A DNA stretch of 64,000 nucleotides from JAAZKA01 sp034926225 (GCA_034926225.1 JAYFRF010000001.1:62001-126000); one strand, 5' to 3'. Positions 43,333 to 52,495 are shown, numbered from the stretch's first letter. A program made the numbers and translations. Notes: generated by a model from the letters alone, not told the origin.

Positions 43333-43373
43333 AAAGGTCGTCCAATGAAGAGATATCTCCATGGCACTCGTTT

Positions 43374-43402
43374 ATTATACACCCTCATCTTTGCTTTGTC
43401 AA
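43374..43402 (-). promoter_or_regulatory. Consensus promoter of tRNA-Pro
   Basis: Perfect -35 TTGACA (43397-43402), 17-base spacer and perfect -10 TATAAT (43374-43379) on the minus strand, about 40 bases before the tRNA. Confidence 0.9.
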
Positions 43403-43449
43403 GTATTTTGGTCGATCTTCCTTGTAAGTTTTTTACCTTTACAACAATT

Positions 43450-45732
43450 TCATCCGTCTCGCATCGTAAACGTCACATTGCCCGCTTCGGACAGATCGAC
43501 TGCCGTCATCCCGTGTTCACACAGCGCATGCACGATATTTATATCTATATCGGCATAAGAGGAAAGTAGATACCAATCGGCAGAAAACGGAGGTAGGTGA
43601 TTGGTATAGTAATCCCCGGCGATCACCACATTGGCACCCGGGATATCATGCCGCAAGAGCATCCCTGTCAGCTCATTCGCGTCGACACTTCCCGGAATAA
43701 AATAACTATAGCCGCCTACCGTAAAATAGACTGCCAGCCGATAGGCATCAAAGCCTACCGCGTCGGATACAAGCACACGAAACATCGCACCGCCGATTGT
43801 CAGGTATAAATCCTCTGCCACAACATAGCTCTTCGCCGCGTTCACCGGCACAGAATCCATTTCAGAGTAGGGGAGCAGCACAGTATCGATCGGGACAGAG
43901 TCTATCAGCTCCGGCAGACCGCTTTTCGATGTGCTCTTATAATCTGTCAGCAGCAGTAGATCAATGTTCCGGATATGCTGACTTTCCAAGAATTTAATCA
44001 GCTTTTCGCCGGAACCCAGTCCTCCGCAATTGATTACTGCACAGTCATCCCCTCGGATGAAAACCGTGCATTGTCCTCCATGGGTATTCAGTGTTGTAAC
44101 CGTAGTTGTTCTCTCGGATTCCCAAAGGCCAAAGAATGCCACGACACATAAGGTAATAGAGCAAACGGACAGTATATATCGAAGTAACATCCTCGTTCGG
44201 CAAAGGTAAAACAGAAGTAAATGAAGGTAACATATCGCAAGTCCGATTACAACATACTCGTTCTCCGTCCAAAGCGTGGATATCGGCCAGTCCGCCATAC
44301 GAGGGACGACCCATCGTTGAAATTCGACTAATATCGACACAGGTTTCGCAAGTATCATTGCCGCGCCGGGAAGCACAGTAGACAGCAAAGCCGTTAGAAT
44401 ACCGCCTAAAAAGGATATCTCCGCTGCCCATACTACCAGCAGATTCGCAAGCGGCGCGATAAGCGAGAAGGAACCAAACAAGAATACCAACAGCGGTAAA
44501 ACAAATACTTGCGCCGTCAACGTCGTTGCGATCATTGTAATCGGTACAGAGATCATCCTACGCACAAACCACGGCAGTACGCAAAACGGCTTCATCATCG
44601 CGGCACGAAAACGCGCGCCATACAGGGTCAGTCCCATTGTCGAGAAAAAGGACAGCCATAGCCCCGCGTCCTGCACAGCATACGGATTCATCAGCAGCAT
44701 GATCGCCACAGCAATCAACAGATTATTGAGGGATTCGCTCCGTTCTCCGAGGATATATGATACCAGTAATATCCCCTGCATGATGACGGCCCGAACAACA
44801 GACGCCCCGGCGCCTGTGATAAACGCAAACAACACAATCGCCGGAATCGCTGCTGCCGCACCGGTACGCCGGCGTGCAAAAATCAACAGGAAAAATCCCG
44901 ATATTAACGATACGTTCATCCCGGATACGGCCATGATATGCGACAAGCCGACGTCCCTCATGTCGTCCTCATAGCCTTCCGGCAGTCGCGTCTTATCTCC
45001 CAGAATCAGCGATAACAGTATCCCTGCTTCACCCTCCTCATATATTACTCTAAGTTTTTCACCGAACCAATGTGCACATTTTGCGGGTAAGATATACCGT
45101 ATGTAACAATAGGATAACTCGGACGAGGCAGGGGAGAGAGTATACTCGCCTCTGGTCTCCGCCAATACATAAATCATGTGCGCACGGTAATAGCTCTCCC
45201 GCGCAAAATCCGAAGTATCCTCCGGGATGGAATAATGAAATCGGCCTGTTAATATCATGCCTGCTTCCGGGGTCTCCTCGCCGGAAAGATAGATATAGCT
45301 AAGAAACGGCCGTATTTCTTGTCCGTTCAGCCGATTGACTCGTATCTGTACCCTGACCCGATCGTCATAGCATGTACCGTAATCGAGGATCGTCGCTTCG
45401 GTATCCATATTACTGCCGGAGCAGTATAGCACCGACTTATAGTTGACCATATCAAACGTATGCGCCGCCAGTGCCGCCAGCGCGATGCCAAAGGCGAGCA
45501 GTACCAGCAATGCCGATGTACCGCGTGTATGATGAAGAATACTGACGACTATAAAAGCAAGGATCGCTGTACCGGTGACGACCGTCTTCACCGTCATCGA
45601 TAGGGGCAGCAGCACAAACATCACAACTATGACTGCGCACGCAAGCCACATACCGGGAAGCGTATCTCCTGTTTTAATAAACTTTTTGGTATATGTGGAT
45701 AGGGGAAAGAGCTTGCGGTAAGCAAGCTTCAT
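43450..45732 (-). CDS. comEC: ComEC/Rec2-type DNA uptake channel with degenerate C-terminal domain
   Basis: A 760-residue membrane protein homologous to the channel that passes transforming DNA across the membrane. It has two helices near the N-terminus, the OB-like ComEC domain (about 120-200), the competence core with LSHIMAVSGMNVSLI and about nine helices (230-520), and a C-terminal metallo-beta-lactamase-like domain (540-760). In that domain the HxHxDH metal motif is absent: LLLTDYKSTSKSGLPELI stands in its place, so it should not bind the usual metals. No comEA or comK-type gene is nearby. Confidence 0.88.
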   Translation of the reverse strand: MKLAYRKLFPLSTYTKKFIKTGDTLPGMWLACAVIVVMFVLLPLSMTVKTVVTGTAILAFIVVSILHHTRGTSALLVLLAFGIALAALAAHTFDMVNYKSVLYCSGSNMDTEATILDYGTCYDDRVRVQIRVNRLNGQEIRPFLSYIYLSGEETPEAGMILTGRFHYSIPEDTSDFARESYYRAHMIYVLAETRGEYTLSPASSELSYCYIRYILPAKCAHWFGEKLRVIYEEGEAGILLSLILGDKTRLPEGYEDDMRDVGLSHIMAVSGMNVSLISGFFLLIFARRRTGAAAAIPAIVLFAFITGAGASVVRAVIMQGILLVSYILGERSESLNNLLIAVAIMLLMNPYAVQDAGLWLSFFSTMGLTLYGARFRAAMMKPFCVLPWFVRRMISVPITMIATTLTAQVFVLPLLVFLFGSFSLIAPLANLLVVWAAEISFLGGILTALLSTVLPGAAMILAKPVSILVEFQRWVVPRMADWPISTLWTENEYVVIGLAICYLHLLLFYLCRTRMLLRYILSVCSITLCVVAFFGLWESERTTTVTTLNTHGGQCTVFIRGDDCAVINCGGLGSGEKLIKFLESQHIRNIDLLLLTDYKSTSKSGLPELIDSVPIDTVLLPYSEMDSVPVNAAKSYVVAEDLYLTIGGAMFRVLVSDAVGFDAYRLAVYFTVGGYSYFIPGSVDANELTGMLLRHDIPGANVVIAGDYYTNHLPPFSADWYLLSSYADIDINIVHALCEHGMTAVDLSEAGNVTFTMRDG

Positions 45733-45827
45733 GTTTTAAAGCCCCCTGTCACTGCAATTATATATGTATTGTAATGGCAAGAGGGCGTTTTGTCAACACG
45801 CAGATGTGAAATATTGGGATTTGTATC

Positions 45828-46880
45828 TTACTTCGTCGGCTCCTCTTCATCCTGCTCCGTATTATTTTGCATTTTTTCCTTCTTTCTAACATGATGGGCG
45901 AGGGGATTGGCACGTGCGGCATCCCGTAGGCTCGCATCGGACAAATGCGTATAAATCTGTGTCGTGCTGAGCTGCTCATGTCCTAAAAACTCCTGCACCG
46001 TACGGATATCGACGCCGTTTTGGTACATCAGCGTCGCCGCTGTATGCCGCAGCTTATGTGTAGAATACCCTCGCCCCGCGAGTCCCGCCGCTGACAAATG
46101 CTTTTCGACCAGCTTCTTGATCGTCTGCACATCGATCCGATTCAGCTGACGGCTGACAAACAGCGCATCCCGGTCGAGTGTAGAACGCGGTGTCAGTCTC
46201 GTCGGCAGATAACTGTCCAGCGCATCCCGGCAGGCATCGTTGAGATAGATAATACGCTCCTTACTGCCTTTACCGCGTACCCGCAGCGCGTCTTCCTGAA
46301 TACTCGATAGATTCAACGCGGCAAGCTCTGAAACACGCAGTCCGCAATTGAGAAATAATGTCAGCATACAATAATCGCGTTCTTTAAACTGCCCGTCCAC
46401 AGCATCCAGCAACGCACTGGCTTCTTTTGCTGTCAGGTATTTTGGTAAAGTGCTTTTAATAATTGGATTTTCCAGCTCGGCAGTAGGATTCACGTCGAAA
46501 TAGTTCCGTTTTGCGGTCAAATACTTATAAAATGTACGTAATGAGGATACCTTTCGTGACAGCGCTGCCGCATCGTCGCCATACTCCGTCTCGGGACTGC
46601 GATGGAATTTCGGCCGCTCGGTTCCCACGAACGCCAGATAATCGTAAAGCTGCGACAGCCTGACATTTTTCAACATTTCTACATCGACATCCGCAATCGG
46701 AATTTCGTCAAACGGCAAATCATCCGGCACCAGATGACGCGCACGCTTGAGATACCGAAAAAACGTTTGCAAATCGAGCGCATATTCGGAAACCGTCATC
46801 GGTGAGAGCTGACGTACTGTGCGTTCGAAATTTAAGAATTCAGTTAGAATGGTAGGTGGATCGATTAAAAACTTCGGCAT
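45828..46880 (-). CDS. Tyrosine recombinase, XerC/XerD type
   Basis: A 350-residue site-specific recombinase with the usual SAM-like N-terminal domain and catalytic C-terminal domain. Catalytic residues are in GLRVSEL (Arg), RGKGSKER (Lys), HKLRHTAA (His, Arg), GHEQLSTTQIYTH (His and the nucleophile Tyr). It could be a chromosome-dimer-resolving Xer or a mobile-element integrase; no element ends or attachment repeats were found around it, favouring a housekeeping role. The ATG at 46880 has AAGGTG upstream. The acidic tail NNTEQDEEEPTK is unusual. Its promoter carries an inverted repeat. Confidence 0.88.
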   Translation of the reverse strand: MPKFLIDPPTILTEFLNFERTVRQLSPMTVSEYALDLQTFFRYLKRARHLVPDDLPFDEIPIADVDVEMLKNVRLSQLYDYLAFVGTERPKFHRSPETEYGDDAAALSRKVSSLRTFYKYLTAKRNYFDVNPTAELENPIIKSTLPKYLTAKEASALLDAVDGQFKERDYCMLTLFLNCGLRVSELAALNLSSIQEDALRVRGKGSKERIIYLNDACRDALDSYLPTRLTPRSTLDRDALFVSRQLNRIDVQTIKKLVEKHLSAAGLAGRGYSTHKLRHTAATLMYQNGVDIRTVQEFLGHEQLSTTQIYTHLSDASLRDAARANPLAHHVRKKEKMQNNTEQDEEEPTK

Positions 46881-46908
46881 AAATAACACCTTAAGCTATG
46901 TATTGGAT

Positions 46909-46960
46909 AAAGCTCTGAAATTTGGGTATATCAATAGTATACACCAGATTTCAGAGCTTT
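46909..46960. repeat. 13-base inverted repeat over the recombinase promoter
   Basis: AAAGCTCTGAAAT (46909-46921) and ATTTCAGAGCTTT (46948-46960) are perfect inverted arms 26 bases apart. They flank the -10, one arm in the spacer and one downstream of the start, so only DNA-level binding, not an RNA hairpin, can use both arms. Confidence 0.65.
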
Positions 46961-46964
46961 TCAA
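46936..46964 (-). promoter_or_regulatory. Promoter of the Xer-type recombinase gene
   Basis: -35 TTGAAA (46959-46964), 17-base spacer, -10 TATACT (46936-46941) on the minus strand, about 50 bases before the ATG. Confidence 0.75.
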
Positions 46965-46988
46965 GAGGTTATCCGGGATTGAACTCCT

Positions 46989-47024
46989 CCCACTTATACA
47001 AAATCTTTATTTTGTATAAGTGGG
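46989..47024. repeat. Perfect 16-base hairpin between permease and recombinase genes
   Basis: CCCACTTATACAAAAT pairs fully with ATTTTGTATAAGTGGG around CTTT. It lies 30 bases after the permease stop. No T run follows on the minus strand (GAGGAGTTC), so it is not a classical intrinsic terminator. Confidence 0.7.
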
Positions 47025-47054
47025 ACATTTATTTTTGGAGGTTTGATTTTACGA

Positions 47055-48239
47055 CTATGCTTCCCTCAACGCGTCCATCGGCTCCAATGCAGCAGCCCGA
47101 CATGCCGGTATGAATCCGAACAATACACCGCATCCGGCTGTCACACCGAGCGCCACGAACAGCATTCCCGCGTCAATAGGAATCGGCAGCCCGCACACCG
47201 CCAGAACACCGCACAGTCCGCAGCATGCGGCGGCGCCAAAAATGCCGCCGCTTAAGCAAAGCAAAACCGATTCGCATAGATAGCACGCCAAAATGTCCCT
47301 ACGCAGCGCACCGACAGACAGAAATATGCCGATCTCCCGTCTGCGCAGCACTTGCGCACTGAGCATGTTGTTCATCACGCCAAAACCCGCGACGATCAGG
47401 CTGATGCTGCCGACTGCCGCCAGAAAAATAGATACGATACCCGCAATACTCTCCACGCGCTCAATATATCCGCTGATATTTTCTATCGCGTAATCGCCAT
47501 CCGTATGATGTGTTGACGAAAGATATTTCAATATGGCATTCGAAACGTCATCCGTTCTGCTGTCTTCCGCACATCGGACTGCCAGCTGATGAATCATACC
47601 GTCGTATCCGAGCGCCGACGTATACGGCATATAAACCATATATGGCATACTACCGCCCATAAAAGCCTCTAATCCCGTCGTTTTTGAGCGTACTACGCCA
47701 CAAATCCGATAGGTTTCCTCATCGCTTCCGCTTTTGATGAGAATATCCTTTCCCACGATATTCACGCGTTTATAATACCGCAGTGCCAGCTTTTCGTCCA
47801 CAACGACTACCTTTAATGCGCGTCGTATATCCGCATCGTCCGGCATTTTGCCGTATAGCAGTTCTACATGCAACGCATCCGCAATACCTTCCCCAACACC
47901 CAGTATCGCCGCATTCTCATTCACTCCGCGCAGTGCGCAGAGCCCGACGCTGACGTTCATTGGAACCGCCGTATCGATCCCATCGACGGCGTCCATAAGC
48001 TCCGTACCAAGGGTCGGTTCCACGCCCTGCAGATCGGACTCCTTCAGATAGACAATCAACCCATCTACGCCAAGTCCTCGCAGTTGGCCGGATATCATAT
48101 CCGACGCATATGCGCCGCATGAGGAAATCAATACAACGCTGAATACCCCTATCGCCACCGCAAGTATGGTAAGCTTACTCTGACCGCGTGCGCGCAGCAT
48201 CTGCCGCATCCCCGTGCGAAAAATATCTCCCGCCGTCAT
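47055..48239 (-). CDS. MacB/FtsX-type ABC permease
   Basis: A 394-residue membrane protein of the type VII ABC family. One N-terminal helix (LTILAVAIGVFSVVLIS), a large extracytoplasmic MacB-like domain (about 45-265) and three C-terminal helices (VSIFLAAVGSISLIVAGFG and following). Such proteins do not transport through the membrane but transmit ATP-driven motion, usually to export peptides or antibiotics through an adaptor. The adaptor gene lies immediately upstream with a 1-base gap. The expected ATPase gene is missing from both sides. Confidence 0.87.
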   Translation of the reverse strand: MTAGDIFRTGMRQMLRARGQSKLTILAVAIGVFSVVLISSCGAYASDMISGQLRGLGVDGLIVYLKESDLQGVEPTLGTELMDAVDGIDTAVPMNVSVGLCALRGVNENAAILGVGEGIADALHVELLYGKMPDDADIRRALKVVVVDEKLALRYYKRVNIVGKDILIKSGSDEETYRICGVVRSKTTGLEAFMGGSMPYMVYMPYTSALGYDGMIHQLAVRCAEDSRTDDVSNAILKYLSSTHHTDGDYAIENISGYIERVESIAGIVSIFLAAVGSISLIVAGFGVMNNMLSAQVLRRREIGIFLSVGALRRDILACYLCESVLLCLSGGIFGAAACCGLCGVLAVCGLPIPIDAGMLFVALGVTAGCGVLFGFIPACRAAALEPMDALREA

Positions 48240-48240
48240 C

Positions 48241-49254
48241 TCATGCCGACTCCCCTCGTACGCGATCGTTCTCCGAAAGATCTCCCGGATTCAGGATGAC
48301 TCTCTCACCCGCTGCGCAGCCTTCCACCAGCTCTATGGTATCGTCCAGCTCGTATCCCGTCTTGACATCACGCCGAACCGCGTATCCGTTTTCCTCTACG
48401 AATACATATTCGACGTTATTTTCGTCCTGCATGACCGCTTCATACGGCACAAGCAGCGCGTTTTCTTTCAAATCCGTTTGAATTTCCACCTGCGCATTAT
48501 ATCCGGACCGTAACGCCTCATCGGGTTCGTCAATGGACACGATCACATCGACCAGCGTGTCCCCTACCCCCGTTAACGTCGTGTTTTGGTACGCATATGG
48601 CATGATTTTTACGATTTCACCGGCGTATACGCGGTCACGAAATGCTTCTCCGGTAATATCACAACGCATCCCGACGGCTAGATCCTGTACATAAGCCTCC
48701 GGTACCGCCGCGCGTATCCTGAGCGACATCGGGTCGGCAATCATAACAAGCGTATTTTGCGCTGCGACAACGCCGTTCGTGTCCACAGAAATCTTTGTCA
48801 CAAGCCCTTCCGCCGGGCTGTAGAGTGACTGCTTTCCGGTATCATTTATTGCCACGATACAAGGTTCTCCGTTGTCCGTTTCGGCCTTGGAGCTATTCAC
48901 AAAGCTCGAAAATACGGACAAAATCTCCCCTTGTACGTCAATTCCTGTTCCGATCTCCACTCCATTCTCTGTCTCCAGCGTCATCAGCTTTTCTCCCTGT
49001 CCGATATAATCCCCTTCCTCGACGGCAGCAGTCAGTACACGCACCGTTTTATCCACGCCGACCGCATATTCGACGCCGTATTCCAGTTTTCCCTTACATA
49101 TAATACGGTTTGCCACCGCATTCGGCACAAGTGTCACCATTTCTACCGGCACGGAATCCTCTTGCGTCTTCCTCATCTGACCAACAATACCGATTGCCAC
49201 GCAAACAATTACCGTTAAACCTACGCAGCATATTTCCCTGACTTTGCCCCGCAT
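48241..49254 (-). CDS. HlyD/MacA-like membrane-fusion adaptor
   Basis: A 337-residue adaptor with one N-terminal helix (CCVGLTVIVCVAIGIVG), a lipoyl-like segment split around a short hairpin (VEEGDYIGQGEKLMTLE; SPAEGLVTKISVDTNGVV), and a beta-barrel region (LRIRAAVPEAYVQDLAVGM). The ATG at 49254 follows GGGAGG; the longer ATG at 49341 runs through the terminator region. It forms a unit with the MacB-like permease, but no ATPase is adjacent. Confidence 0.85.
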   Translation of the reverse strand: MRGKVREICCVGLTVIVCVAIGIVGQMRKTQEDSVPVEMVTLVPNAVANRIICKGKLEYGVEYAVGVDKTVRVLTAAVEEGDYIGQGEKLMTLETENGVEIGTGIDVQGEILSVFSSFVNSSKAETDNGEPCIVAINDTGKQSLYSPAEGLVTKISVDTNGVVAAQNTLVMIADPMSLRIRAAVPEAYVQDLAVGMRCDITGEAFRDRVYAGEIVKIMPYAYQNTTLTGVGDTLVDVIVSIDEPDEALRSGYNAQVEIQTDLKENALLVPYEAVMQDENNVEYVFVEENGYAVRRDVKTGYELDDTIELVEGCAAGERVILNPGDLSENDRVRGESA

Positions 49255-49347
49255 ATGCCTATACCTCCCGATTTCACTTGATCGATAGAGAGTATGCCCT
49301 CTTTCGCGGAAATTACACCCTTCCTCCCCATGCTTTCCCATGAGAAT

Positions 49348-49391
49348 ATAAAAAGCGGCTTATGGGATAAAACCCATAAGCCGCTTTTTAT
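49348..49391 (-). terminator. Terminator of the pgi operon
   Basis: A perfect 19-base stem with the core AAAAAGCGGCTTATGGG around a 6-base loop, T-rich on both sides. It lies just after the P-loop gene on the minus strand. Confidence 0.9.
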
Positions 49392-49403
49392 AGCTTTCAA
49401 CTG

Positions 49404-49823
49404 TCAATCGGGGAAATACTCTCTCATGCCTTCGGTCGCATGCATCGCGTCATCGCTGATCATGATGATGACCTCGAAGTCGCTTTTCTTAGAAAACTCG
49501 TTGAGATTATGCAAAAATTCCGTCGCGGCTTCCGCGTCATCGCTGCCGGATACTTTGTACAGGCTGTCGATGAAGATATGTGAAACGTCAAAATTGTGCG
49601 CGTAAACACCGCAAATGAACGCAAACAGCGTGTCATAGCCCTTTGAAATGGGGTAATCGCCGACATCGATCAAACGCACTGAATAACTTAGGTCGTAGGT
49701 CAGCTTCCGGCCGCCCTCGATGCAGACTACACAGTTTTTCTCATCCTTCGCCGCCTCGTTGACCATTTCGATGATGTGCTTCGTTTTGCCGGTTCCTTTT
49801 TTACCCATGATGACATGAACCAT
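49404..49823 (-). CDS. Small P-loop ATPase-like protein, conserved in Clostridia
   Basis: A 139-residue protein of unknown role starting MVHVIMGKKGTGKTKHI, with Walker A GKKGTGKT. A Walker B-like hydrophobic strand ending in Asp (VSHIFIDSLYKVSG) follows. Homologues I recall in clostridial genomes carry only generic names such as ATP-binding or PilT-like. GGAGG precedes the ATG at 49823, which rules out the longer in-frame start at 49949. It lies 64 bases downstream of pgi and probably shares its transcript. Confidence 0.7.
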   Translation of the reverse strand: MVHVIMGKKGTGKTKHIIEMVNEAAKDEKNCVVCIEGGRKLTYDLSYSVRLIDVGDYPISKGYDTLFAFICGVYAHNFDVSHIFIDSLYKVSGSDDAEAATEFLHNLNEFSKKSDFEVIIMISDDAMHATEGMREYFPD

Positions 49824-49887
49824 TGGAATCAATCCTCCAATCAAATATTTATTGGGGTCTCGGTTGTTTTCGCTTATGGACAAATGA

Positions 49888-51216
49888 TCAGAGCCGTGCC
49901 GCCAGCTCCTTGGCGCGTTCCTCATAGCCAGGCTTGCCGAGTAACGCAAACATGTTTTTCTTATACGCCTCGACGCCGGGCTGGTCGAACGGGTTTACTC
50001 CCAAAACGTAGCCGGACAATCCACACGCGTATTCGAAGAAGTAGATCAACTCGCCTAACGCCTTCTCCGTCTTAGCCTCCAGATTTAAGACCATATTCGG
50101 TACCCCGCCATCCACATGCGCGAGAATCGTGCCGCGGAAGGCCTGCTCGTTGACCTCCAGCAAATCCTTGCCGGACAGGAAGTTTAAGCCGTCGAGGTTT
50201 TGCTCGTCGTTTGGTACCGCCATGCGTGTATTCGAACGACCGATATGGATGACGGTCTCCATGAGGCAACGTGCGCCGTCCTGTATATACTGACCCATCG
50301 AATGCAGGTCTGCCGTCAAATCGACGGATGCCGGGAAGATGCCCGTGCCGTCCTTGCCCTCGCTCTCGCCATAGAGCTGCTTCCACCACTCCGCCATGAA
50401 GCGGAACGCCGGATCATAGCACGCGAGAAGCTCGATGTGCTTACCCTTTTTTAGCAGCGCGTTTCGGCAGGCCGCATAAGCCCACGCGGGATTATCAAGA
50501 CCCTTGGCTTCAAGCGTTTCCATCGCGCCGCGCGCTCCGGCCATCAGCGCGTCGACGTCGATACCGGCCGCTGCGATCGGCAGTAAACCCACCGCCGTTA
50601 AAACGGAATAACGTCCGCCGATATCATCCGGGATAATAAAGCTTTCATATCCTTTAGCTTTCGCCAGTGTCTTTAACGCACCGCGCTCCCGGTCGGTCGT
50701 TGCGTAAATACGCGCCGCAGCGCCTTTCTCCCCGTGACGCTTTGTCAAAAGCTCACGGAATATACGAAAAAGGACGGCTGGTTCCGTTGTCGTGCCGGAC
50801 TTCGAAATGACGTTGACGGAGAAATCGCGGTCGCCAATGAGGGTGATAATCTCATTGACGGCGTCAGCGTTGAGGTTGTTCCCGGCAAAGTAGATTTCAG
50901 GGGTATCCTTCGGCAAAAGATTATATTGCGGCGAACGTAAAAACTCGATAACTGCACGGGCGCCGAGATAAGAACCGCCGATGCCGATCACGACTAAGAC
51001 CTTCGAATCGGACTGAATCTTCTTCGCCGCTGCTTTGATTCGAGTCAGCTCTTCGCGGTCATAATTTTCGGGCAGATTGAGCCAACCCAGAAAATCGGAA
51101 CCCTTCCCGCTCCCCTCGCGAAGCTTGCTGTCTGCATCTTCGAGCTTCGGCAGATAAGAAGCAAGCTCCTCATCGGTTACAAAGCTCTTAGCATTCGATA
51201 GATTGATTGTGAGCAC
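49888..51216 (-). CDS. pgi: Glucose-6-phosphate isomerase
   Basis: Glycolytic isomerase converting glucose-6-phosphate to fructose-6-phosphate. The 442-residue size is the short Firmicutes form. VIGIGGSYLGARAVIEFL, SKSGTTTEPAV, GGRYSVLTAVGLLP and HIGRSNTRMAVP match the family, with VNPFDQPGVEAYKKN near the end. The start is a GTG after AGAGGAG. It is followed by the small P-loop gene. Confidence 0.96.
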   Translation of the reverse strand: MLTINLSNAKSFVTDEELASYLPKLEDADSKLREGSGKGSDFLGWLNLPENYDREELTRIKAAAKKIQSDSKVLVVIGIGGSYLGARAVIEFLRSPQYNLLPKDTPEIYFAGNNLNADAVNEIITLIGDRDFSVNVISKSGTTTEPAVLFRIFRELLTKRHGEKGAAARIYATTDRERGALKTLAKAKGYESFIIPDDIGGRYSVLTAVGLLPIAAAGIDVDALMAGARGAMETLEAKGLDNPAWAYAACRNALLKKGKHIELLACYDPAFRFMAEWWKQLYGESEGKDGTGIFPASVDLTADLHSMGQYIQDGARCLMETVIHIGRSNTRMAVPNDEQNLDGLNFLSGKDLLEVNEQAFRGTILAHVDGGVPNMVLNLEAKTEKALGELIYFFEYACGLSGYVLGVNPFDQPGVEAYKKNMFALLGKPGYEERAKELAARL

Positions 51217-51283
51217 GGGTATTACTCCTCTTATTATGATATGTACGGGGCGGCGGTATCAGTCCACCGCCCGGGAACCCTGT

Positions 51284-52414
51284 TTATTTACGTCCACATA
51301 AGGAAGACGTGAGATCGCGAAAGATCATACCAAACGCTTTTTTCTCAACCGATGCTGCCGCAACGATCGGGATCCGTACCTGTTCCTCGCCATCCAGTGT
51401 TACGACATAGGAGCCGACGATCTGACCTTCTTCTACGGGTGCTGTCAGCGTTTCCGAAAGTGTGATCGTACGTTCCATTCGTTTTACGCTTCCCTTTTCC
51501 GCGACAAATGTGCCGTTACCGGCAATCTTTGTTTCTACTGTTTCACAAACGCCAAGCTTTACAGGAATTGGTGCGGGTGCCGTGAATTCCTCCGGCGTAA
51601 CAAGCGCGTAGTTGGCAAATCCGAAGTTTAAGAGCGCCGACGCATCCGCGTTGCGTTTCGGTGATGTTTCCGCTTTCATAATCACGGAAATGAGTTCCAT
51701 CCCCTCACGTCTGGCCGTCGCGCTGACACAGTATCCTGCCGAGGACGTAAAGCCGGTTTTTAGCCCCGTCGTTCCGTCATAAAAACGAACCAGTTTATTC
51801 GTATTGGAAAGCCCGAATTCCCCGTTACGCACTGTATCCATCCAGATCGTGGTATAATCGCGGATTTTATCGTGCTTTAGCAGCTCTCTGGACATCAGCG
51901 CGATATCATACGCGGTTGTCATATGCCCATTCGCGTCTAGTCCCGTACAGTTGGCGAAATGTGTATCAACCATGCCAAGCTCAGACGCGCGTTGATTCAT
52001 GCGTTCGACAAAACCTTCCTCGCTCCCCGCGATGTGCTCCCCGATGGCGACGCACGCATCGTTAGCTGACGAGACCGCGACGGCCTTCAACAGATCATCC
52101 AGCGTCATCTTTTCGCCCGGCTCCAAGAATATCTGAGAGCCGCCCATACTCGCCGCGTGTTCGGAGGCCGTAACCATCGTTTCTGTGGTAATAAGCCCCT
52201 CGTCCATCGCTTCCATGATTAAAAGGAGCGACATAATTTTCGTCACACTGGCGGGATGAAGCTTCTCATGCGCATTTTTTTCATATAAAATATGCCCTCC
52301 CGCAGCGTCCATCAAAATTGCGGAAGGTGCGACAATTTCAGGTGGCGCAGGTGCCGCCAGTGTCGCCGAGGAAAGGCATAATGCGGTAAAAAGTGTGGCA
52401 ATAAACCGTTTCAT
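51284..52414 (-). CDS. dacF: D-alanyl-D-alanine carboxypeptidase (DacF/PBP5 type)
   Basis: Penicillin-binding carboxypeptidase trimming the terminal D-Ala from peptidoglycan stems. The 376 residues start with a signal peptide (MKRFIATLFTALCLSSATLA). Active-site motifs are SVTKIM (Ser-x-x-Lys), SAND and KTGFT. A C-terminal beta domain follows (from about 270), without a clear final amphipathic anchor helix. Homologues are DacF or DacB of sporulating bacteria; which cannot be told. It lies 67 bases upstream of pgi in the transcription direction with no strong terminator between. Confidence 0.92.
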   Translation of the reverse strand: MKRFIATLFTALCLSSATLAAPAPPEIVAPSAILMDAAGGHILYEKNAHEKLHPASVTKIMSLLLIMEAMDEGLITTETMVTASEHAASMGGSQIFLEPGEKMTLDDLLKAVAVSSANDACVAIGEHIAGSEEGFVERMNQRASELGMVDTHFANCTGLDANGHMTTAYDIALMSRELLKHDKIRDYTTIWMDTVRNGEFGLSNTNKLVRFYDGTTGLKTGFTSSAGYCVSATARREGMELISVIMKAETSPKRNADASALLNFGFANYALVTPEEFTAPAPIPVKLGVCETVETKIAGNGTFVAEKGSVKRMERTITLSETLTAPVEEGQIVGSYVVTLDGEEQVRIPIVAAASVEKKAFGMIFRDLTSSLCGRK

Positions 52415-52464
52415 ACGATAATCCCCCTTGTTTTTGGGACTAGTATGAGACGTTTCGTATGATT

Positions 52465-52493
52465 CCTATACGACGTAAAATCTTGAAAATCAA
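52465..52493 (-). promoter_or_regulatory. Candidate promoter of the carboxypeptidase gene
   Basis: Minus-strand TTGATT (52488-52493), 17-base spacer, TATAGG (52465-52470). A small inverted repeat CGTAT-n7-ATACG covers the -10. Confidence 0.4.
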
Positions 52494-52495
52494 CC

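Noticed and set aside
45828..46880. Integrase of a mobile element
   Set aside because: No direct repeats, excision genes or foreign block adjoin it; the protein looks like a housekeeping Xer, though this is not certain.
46909..46960. Xer dif-like recombination site
   Set aside because: Arms are 26 bases apart, whereas Xer core sites have 11-base arms with a 6-8-base centre, and sequence does not resemble dif.
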